This document shows positions 59,072 to 64,000 of a DNA stretch of 64,000 nucleotides, piece by piece (positions within the stretch are counted from its first letter, which is position 1; each line of letters starts with the position of its first letter). Made by a program: the position numbers and the translations under genes. The DNA lies in contig JANXYQ010000103.1 in assembly GCA_025355995.1 (NCBI GenBank), forward strand, positions 1-64,000, written 5' to 3'. The DNA comes from Spirochaetaceae bacterium (GTDB lineage Bacteria > Spirochaetota > Spirochaetia > Treponematales > Rectinemataceae). The notes beneath the pieces are model-generated. The model saw only the letters and a program-made list of their open reading frames with translations, was not told the origin of the DNA and ran no database searches.

Positions 59072-59788
59072 CTAGGCCTTCCCCAGGAAGGCCTCGACGA
59101 TCGCCGGATCGGCCAGGAGCTCCTCGCTCGGTCCCCGCTTGAAGAGCCTGCCGTGCGCGAGCACCAGTCCTGAGTCGGCTATGCGCAGGGCCTGGCGGGC
59201 GTTCTGCTCCACGAGGAGTATGGTCGTTCCGGAGCGCCTGATCTCGGCTATTGTCTCGAAGATCGCGGACACGAGCATGGGAGCGAGCCCCATGCTCGGC
59301 TCGTCGAGGAGGAGGAGCTTGGGCGCGGCCATGAGGGCGCGCCCTATCGCGAGCATCTGCTGCTCGCCTCCGGACAGGGATCCGGCGAGCTGGAGCCTGC
59401 GCTCCGCGAGGCGCGGGAAGAGGGCGTAGACCCGCTCCTCGTCCTTCGCCACCTCCGCGGCGGCGTCGCGGCGAGTCCAGGCGCCGAGCTCGATGTTCTC
59501 GGCGACGGTCAGGGGGGCGAGGATCGCCCGGCCCTCGGGCACCTGCACCAGGCCAGCCCTCACGATGCGGTCGGGCCGAAGGGCCGCGATGTCCCGGCCC
59601 CCGAAAGCGATGGAGCCCGAGGAGGCGCGGACGAGGCCGCTCAGCGCGAGGAGGGTGGAGCTCTTGCCCGCGCCGTTGGCGCCGATGACGGCTACTATGG
59701 CGCCGGCCTCGACCGAGAAGGAGAGGCCGCGCACCGCCTCGATGCTGCCGTACCGCACTTCGAGATCGCGCACCTCGAGGAGGCTCAT
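59072..59788 (-). CDS. livF: Branched-chain amino acid ABC transporter ATP-binding protein
   Basis: 238 residues. Walker A GANGAGKSSTLLALSG, signature SLSGGEQQMLAIGRALMA, Walker B LLLLDEPSMGLAP and H-loop VEQNARQAL are the standard LivF set. It starts one base after the LivM-LivG fusion gene stop and is the last gene of the liv operon. It pairs with the LivG domain to power import of branched-chain or related amino acids. Confidence 0.95.
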   Translation of the reverse strand: MSLLEVRDLEVRYGSIEAVRGLSFSVEAGAIVAVIGANGAGKSSTLLALSGLVRASSGSIAFGGRDIAALRPDRIVRAGLVQVPEGRAILAPLTVAENIELGAWTRRDAAAEVAKDEERVYALFPRLAERRLQLAGSLSGGEQQMLAIGRALMAAPKLLLLDEPSMGLAPMLVSAIFETIAEIRRSGTTILLVEQNARQALRIADSGLVLAHGRLFKRGPSEELLADPAIVEAFLGKA

Positions 59789-59789
59789 G

Positions 59790-61595
59790 TCATTCCCTCC
59801 CCAGGTAGGCTTCGAGGACGGTCTCGTCGCGCGAAACCGCCGCGGGCGAGCCCTGGGCGATCTTGCGGCCGAAATTGAGGACGACGATCTCGTCGCAGGC
59901 CGCCATGATGAGGTCCATGTGATGCTCGACGACGAGGATCGCGACCCCGTGGCGCTTCAGGTCCACTATGAAGTCGCCCAACGCGGCCGTCTCGATCTCG
60001 TTCATGCCCGCGGCGGGCTCGTCCAGCAGGAGCAGGCGCGGCTGCAGGGCGAGGGCGCGGGCTATCTCGACGCGCCGCTGGTCGCCGTAGGACAGCTTGG
60101 CCGCCTCCATCCCGGCGAGGCCGGAAAGGCCGAGGCGCCCGAGCAGGCCGAGCGCCTCGCGCCTCGCCTCGGCCTCCTCGCGCAGCATCGAGGGTAGGCG
60201 AAGCCAGGCGGCGAGCAGGCCGGAGCGGATCCGGGCGTGATGTCCCACGACGACGTTCTCGAGGACGCTCATCTCGCCGAAGAGCTGGATGTTCTGGTAT
60301 GTGCGGGCGATGCCCGAGCGCGCGATGCGGTGCGCCTTGCGGCCCTGGATCTCGCGGCCGAGCCACTCGATCTTGCCCGCGCTCGGCGGCAGCAGGCCCG
60401 AGACGAGATTGATGAGGGTCGTCTTGCCCGCGCCATTGGGTCCGATGAGGCCGTAGATCCGGCCCTCCTCCATATCGAAGCTGAGCTCGGAGAGGGCGAG
60501 GACGCCGCCGAAGCTGCGCCCGACCCCGCTCAGGCTGAGGAAGGTCCCCGGCCCGCCGGCGGAAAGGCCGCGCGCGGCCGAATCGCGCGCGGCCGAACCG
60601 ACCGCGGCGAAGGCGAGGACGTCGAGGGCATCGAGCTTCATCGCCTTCGCCGGGCCGGTGGCTCGGCGCTCGCCCCTGCGGACGAAGAGCGCGGCTATTC
60701 CGCCCGGGGCGAAGACGATGACGAGCATCAGGGCGAGGCCGTTCAGGATATTGGGCAGCTGGGCGAAGTCCTTGAGGAATCCGATCGAGGAGCCGAGACC
60801 GTCTCGCAGTAGTATCGGCAGCGCCGTGAGGAAGCCGGCGCCGAGTATCGGCCCGAACCACTGTCCCGAGCCTCCGAACACCGCGTAGCCGAGTATGTCG
60901 ACGGCTCGGTTGAACTTGAAATCGCCGTTGTCGAGGGAGCCGATGGAGTGGGCGTAGAAAGCCCCCGCGAGGCCGGCGATGCAGGCGCTGGCGAGGAAGG
61001 CCATGTTCTTATAGGCGACGACGTCGATGCCCATCGTCTCGGCCGCCTCGGGGTTCTCGCGGATCGCGCGCAGCGCCCTGCCGGTTTTGGACCTCGAGGC
61101 GGACCAGAACAGGTAGCAGAGGAAGGCGAGCGCGAGGGCGAGGCTCCAAGCCTGGGTCTTCTTCATCGCCTCGTAGGCGAAGCCGGTGGACAGGTTGGCG
61201 CCCGTGGCGCCGCCCGTGAGCCCCGGGAGGAGGATGATGGAGACGCGCACAATCTCTCCGAAGCCCAGGGTGCAGATGGCGAGGTAGACGTCCTTGAGGC
61301 GGAGCACGGGCAGGCCGATGACGAGGGCCACGGCGGCGCAGGCGAGGACGGCCGCTGGAATGGACAGGTAGACGGGCAGGCCGAGCTTGATCGTGAAGAT
61401 GGCCGACGCGTAGGCGCCTATAGCCGCGAAGCCGGCGCTCGCGAGCGAGAGGAGCCGCGCGTGCAGGGTCGCGAAGGCGCTAAGGGCCAGCATCGCGTTG
61501 ATGAGGAGGCGGTCCAGGTCCTGCGGGTTCTTGACGCAGAGGTAGGCGTCGGCGGCGACGACGACGGCAGCGACCGCCCAGGGGGCGATTTTCAT
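59790..61595 (-). CDS. Fused LivM permease and LivG ATPase
   Basis: 601 residues in one frame. Residues 1-305 form the LivM permease (LRLKDVYLAICTLGFGEIVRVS, GLTGGATGA, RALRAIRENPEAAETMGID, FGGSGQWFGPILGA). A 45-residue alanine-rich linker follows, then LivG (350-600): Walker A GPNGAGKTT (385-393), YQNIQLFGEMSVLENV, signature LSYGDQRRVEIARAL, Walker B LLLLDEPAAGMN and H-loop VEHHMDL. The gene overlaps livH by four bases (ATGA). Such fusions occur in a minority of bacteria. Function as in separate subunits is expected. Confidence 0.95.
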   Translation of the reverse strand: MKIAPWAVAAVVVAADAYLCVKNPQDLDRLLINAMLALSAFATLHARLLSLASAGFAAIGAYASAIFTIKLGLPVYLSIPAAVLACAAVALVIGLPVLRLKDVYLAICTLGFGEIVRVSIILLPGLTGGATGANLSTGFAYEAMKKTQAWSLALALAFLCYLFWSASRSKTGRALRAIRENPEAAETMGIDVVAYKNMAFLASACIAGLAGAFYAHSIGSLDNGDFKFNRAVDILGYAVFGGSGQWFGPILGAGFLTALPILLRDGLGSSIGFLKDFAQLPNILNGLALMLVIVFAPGGIAALFVRRGERRATGPAKAMKLDALDVLAFAAVGSAARDSAARGLSAGGPGTFLSLSGVGRSFGGVLALSELSFDMEEGRIYGLIGPNGAGKTTLINLVSGLLPPSAGKIEWLGREIQGRKAHRIARSGIARTYQNIQLFGEMSVLENVVVGHHARIRSGLLAAWLRLPSMLREEAEARREALGLLGRLGLSGLAGMEAAKLSYGDQRRVEIARALALQPRLLLLDEPAAGMNEIETAALGDFIVDLKRHGVAILVVEHHMDLIMAACDEIVVLNFGRKIAQGSPAAVSRDETVLEAYLGRE

Positions 61596-62524
61596 GCGCG
61601 GTCCGCCTTGCCCCTGCCCATGATGCCGTTGGGCTTCACGAGCAGGATGATGAATAGGATGAGGAAGGCGATGGCGTCCTTGATGTCGCTCCCGCCGGGG
61701 ACGTAGGCGATGGTCAGGGTCTCGACCAGCCCGAGGAGGAAGCCGCCGACGACGGCGCCCTCGATATTACCCATGCCTCCGAGGATCACGACGGCCAGGC
61801 CGCGGAGCTCGATCTGGTTGCCCATGCCGGGGACTATGTTGTTCGTGAGGAGGGCGACGAGTATGCCCGCCGCGCCGGCCAGGGCTCCCCCGACCAGGAA
61901 GGTGACGACGATCACCGAGTTCACGTCGATGCCGAGGAGCCGCGCGGCCTTCTGGCTCGCCGCCACCGCGCGGATCGCCTTGCCCATCCGCGACTTCCTG
62001 ATGAAGAGCCCGAGGGCCACCATGAGCAGGACCGAGGCCGCGAGGATGAGGATCTGCGCCCGGCTGATGCGCACGCCGCCGGCCCCCCCGATGAAGAAGG
62101 GCTTGGGGTTCAGGACGCTATTGGGGAAGCGCCTCGTCTGGACGCCGAAGACGGCCTCGGCGACGCTGACCATGATGAGCGAGGCGCCGATGCTGCTGAT
62201 CATGGAGCTGAGCTTGTCCGCTCCCTCGCGGCGCAGGGGCCTGAAGGCCACGAACTCCAGCATAAGCGCGATGGCGGCGCCGGCGATCATGGCCGCGACC
62301 AAGCCGAGCGGCAGGGGCGCGCCTCCCGCGGCCATGATGAGCCAGCCGACGAAGGCGCACCACATGAAGGTGGCCGCGTGCGCGAGGTTGAGTATGTCCA
62401 GGACCCCGAAGATGAGGGTGAAGCCCATCGCATACACGCCGTAAAGCGCGCCGCGCGACAGGCCGTCGACGAGGTTCTGGGCGAGGAAGACCGGATCGGC
62501 GAGGAGGCTCAGATCCATCGCCAC
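61592..62524 (-). CDS. livH: Branched-chain amino acid ABC transporter permease
   Basis: 310 residues and about eight helices. Family motifs: GLSRGALYGVYAMGFTLIFG, FMWCAFVGWLIMAAG, SSIGASLIMVSVAEAVFG, GKAIRAVAASQKAARLLGID, GLAVVILGGMGNIEGAVVGG. Two closely spaced ATGs (62524 and 62518) are possible starts. It lies 38 bases after the binding-protein gene, with a hairpin between them. Confidence 0.95.
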   Translation of the reverse strand: MAMDLSLLADPVFLAQNLVDGLSRGALYGVYAMGFTLIFGVLDILNLAHAATFMWCAFVGWLIMAAGGAPLPLGLVAAMIAGAAIALMLEFVAFRPLRREGADKLSSMISSIGASLIMVSVAEAVFGVQTRRFPNSVLNPKPFFIGGAGGVRISRAQILILAASVLLMVALGLFIRKSRMGKAIRAVAASQKAARLLGIDVNSVIVVTFLVGGALAGAAGILVALLTNNIVPGMGNQIELRGLAVVILGGMGNIEGAVVGGFLLGLVETLTIAYVPGGSDIKDAIAFLILFIILLVKPNGIMGRGKADRA

Positions 62525-62538
62525 GCTACGCTTTGGCG

Positions 62539-62557
62539 CGCCAAGCTTCGCTTGGCG
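62539..62557 (-). other. Intercistronic hairpin between livJ and livH
   Basis: CGCCAAGC and GCTTGGCG form a perfect eight-base stem with a three-base loop in the 38-base gap. There is no U tract. It probably protects the binding-protein message from 3' decay or partly reduces read-through. Confidence 0.5.
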
Positions 62558-62562
62558 TTATA

Positions 62563-63681
62563 TTACTGGAACAAGACGTATTTGCCGTCCTTTACGGTCA
62601 GCGGCACGCTCTGGCAGACGGGGTCGCGGTTCTCGTCGAAGGAGAAAGAGCCGAGGGTGGTGTCGAGGCCCTTGACCTTGCCCAGGGCGTCGCGGATCGC
62701 CGTCCTGTCGGCCGAGCCCGAGCCCTTGATGGCGTTGGCGACTATGAAGAGCCCCGAGTAGCCCTGGGAGGCGAACTGATCGGGATCCCCGCCGTACTTC
62801 TTCCTGAAGGCCTCGACGAAGGCCTTGCTCTTGGGCACGACGCTGTCGATGAACCAGGAGGAGCCGACGATGAGGCCCTCGGCCGCCTCCTTGGCGTTCT
62901 TGATGACGTTGGGGCTGTTGAATCCGTTGCCGCCGACGATGGGCACGGTTATGCCGATCTCGCGCGCCTGCTGGAGCACGGGGATGGCCTCGCCGACGAG
63001 GGAGCAGAGGACGAGGATGTCGGGCTTCTTGGAGAAGAGCTTCTGGAGCTGGGTGCGGAAGTCGGAGTCGCCCTTCGAATAGCTCTCGGTGGCGACCAGC
63101 TGGATGTTCAGCTTGGCGAGGGAGGCCTTGAAGACGTCGGCCTCGCTCTTGGAGTACTCCTGGTCGGCCTGGAAGAGCAGGGCGGCCTTCTGCGGCTTGT
63201 ACTTGGCGATGACCGCCGCGAGGGTGCCGGGAATGACAGCCGCTTGGGGCAGGCTGTCGCGGAAGATGAAATCGCCCATCGCGGTGATGCCGACGGCGGT
63301 AGTGCTCGTGCCGAGGACGGGGACGCCCGCCTTCTGGGCTACGGGGTCGGCGGCGAAGGCGGTGCCGCTGAGGGTGGGCCCGATGATGGCGGACACCTTC
63401 TCGTCGTTGATGAGCTTGGTGAATACACTGATGCCTTCCTGCTTGTCGGCCTTGTCGTCGGCGACGACGAGCGCTAGCTGGCTGGACCCGAGGAGCTTGG
63501 AGGCGTTGATCTCCTCCGCGGCGAGCTCGATGCCCTTGCGGATGGAGATGCCGTAGGCGGAGTTATCGCCGGTGAGCGTCTCGACGACGCCGATCTTGAT
63601 GGTCGCGGGCAGGGGAGCCGCAGAGGCGACGGCGGCCGCCGCGAACGCGATGGCGCACAGGATACTTCTCTTCGCTGACAT
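62563..63681 (-). CDS. livJ: Branched-chain amino acid binding protein
   Basis: 372 residues with a signal peptide (1-22). Type I periplasmic-binding fold: IKIGVVETLTGDNSAYG, KGIELAAEEINA, LVVADDKADKQEG, VSAIIGPTLSGTA, PVLGTSTTAVGIT, YKPQKAALLFQADQEYSKS, PIVGGNGFNSPNV. GAGGTG precedes the ATG. First gene of the liv operon behind a strong promoter. The exact amino acid or other ligand is open; many LivJ-like proteins bind aromatic acids or urea. Confidence 0.95.
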   Translation of the reverse strand: MSAKRSILCAIAFAAAAVASAAPLPATIKIGVVETLTGDNSAYGISIRKGIELAAEEINASKLLGSSQLALVVADDKADKQEGISVFTKLINDEKVSAIIGPTLSGTAFAADPVAQKAGVPVLGTSTTAVGITAMGDFIFRDSLPQAAVIPGTLAAVIAKYKPQKAALLFQADQEYSKSEADVFKASLAKLNIQLVATESYSKGDSDFRTQLQKLFSKKPDILVLCSLVGEAIPVLQQAREIGITVPIVGGNGFNSPNVIKNAKEAAEGLIVGSSWFIDSVVPKSKAFVEAFRKKYGGDPDQFASQGYSGLFIVANAIKGSGSADRTAIRDALGKVKGLDTTLGSFSFDENRDPVCQSVPLTVKDGKYVLFQ

Positions 63682-63720
63682 AGGCACCTCACTCAAGAAT
63701 TTTGAAGATAGGGTTTTCCG

Positions 63721-63749
63721 ATTCTCCAAAAAGTAACAGGCCGTGTCAA
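63721..63749 (-). promoter_or_regulatory. Promoter of the liv operon
   Basis: On the minus strand TTGACA (63744-63749) and GAGAAT (63721-63726) are separated by 17 bases. The leader to the livJ ATG is about 35 bases. Confidence 0.55.
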
Positions 63750-63798
63750 TACAGCCGCTTGCTTGCCCGGCGCGGCTCCGGGCCAGTACCTTCGTTCC

Positions 63799-64000
63799 AT
63801 GAACAACCGCAAACGAGTTCGCGCCTCGCTGGGCCTGATCGCATCGTCGTACCTGCTGCTCGCCCTGCCCCAAGCCGCCATGGCGCAGGGAACCGCCGAG
63901 CCGGCGCCGGCATTCAAGGCCTTCGACATCGGGGGCAAGGCCGTCTCCTTCCCCTCGGATTTCAAGGGCAGGATCGTCATGCTCGATTTCTGGGCGACCT
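63799..64000 (+). CDS. TlpA/ResA-like thioredoxin (3' partial)
   Basis: 67 residues are visible. A signal peptide or anchor (LIASSYLLLALPQAAMAQG) is followed by APAFKAFDIGGKAVSFPSDF and GRIVMLDFWAT, the strand that runs into the WCxxC active site of TlpA-like thiol-disulfide proteins. The window ends just before the cysteines. Divergent from the liv operon. Confidence 0.8.
   Translation, partial: MNNRKRVRASLGLIASSYLLLALPQAAMAQGTAEPAPAFKAFDIGGKAVSFPSDFKGRIVMLDFWAT

Overview
The window is about 64 kb of GC-rich DNA, tightly packed with genes and broken only by short AT-rich islands at promoters. The content points to a spirochaete of the order Spirochaetales, probably an uncultured high-GC lineage. 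Supporting features are a second-type elongation factor G resembling the Borrelia paralogue, a DUF4954 protein, a 7TMR-DISM hybrid sensor, several secreted lipoproteins with Asp-box or propeller repeats, a decayed BamA-like protein, and sugar ABC operons without their own ATPase. Metabolism looks anaerobic and heterotrophic: acetate kinase, an anaerobic sulfatase-maturase-type radical SAM enzyme, a ferredoxin-type aldo/keto reductase and an iron alcohol dehydrogenase. The taxonomic call is inference from gene content, and no rRNA or tRNA gene was seen.

Layout. 0-5.6 kb: EF-G2 (cut at the window edge), an AhpD-like protein, a MocR regulator divergent from a LysE exporter, and a CsgG/TPR protein. 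5.6-10.3 kb: a TRAP operon (P-M-Q order) with an MFS carrier and a cupin. 10.3-11 kb: remnants of a Phd/PIN toxin-antitoxin locus whose operator is still intact. 11-16 kb: radical SAM, dienelactone hydrolase, amidohydrolase and Fe-S aldo/keto reductase. 16-20.5 kb: a two-gene surface locus (barrel-transglutaminase-TPR protein plus a choice-of-anchor lipoprotein). 20.7-28.2 kb: a hypothetical gene, DUF4954, a HisKA_2 sensor kinase coupled to an MFS carrier, and serA-serC. 28.5-32.4 kb: a one-protein phosphorelay (7TMR-DISM, kinase, receiver, LuxR HTH) and a propeller lipoprotein.

32.5-39.3 kb: a sugar operon (SBP, two permeases, a zinc phospholipase C-like protein, a GH4 enzyme and LacI) with three LacI-type operators upstream. 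It has no ATPase. The only MalK-type ATPase lies at 51.7-52.8 kb next to a cytoplasmic GH9 enzyme and may serve both systems. 39.4-43.1 kb: nif3, lspA, a small membrane protein, DUF1015 and a metallo-beta-lactamase-fold protein, preceded by a promoter-structured RNA-terminator cassette that is either a small RNA or an attenuator. 43.3-47.1 kb: iron alcohol dehydrogenase, an LsrG-like monooxygenase with an odd start, a diguanylate cyclase and acetate kinase. 47.2-51.7 kb: a beta-helix protein and an FAH hydrolase-MntH-UspA operon. 54.6-58.7 kb: a CbbX/SpoVK-type AAA ATPase with an N-terminal PH-like domain, a broken BamA-like gene and a lipoprotein/barrel pair. 58.7-63.8 kb: a branched-chain amino acid (Liv) transporter in which LivM and LivG are fused. 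The window ends inside a TlpA-like thioredoxin gene.

The most unusual items are the cassette near 43.1 kb, the barrel-transglutaminase-TPR surface locus, the zinc-PLC-like protein inside the sugar operon, the PH-like/AAA ATPase and the LivM-LivG fusion.
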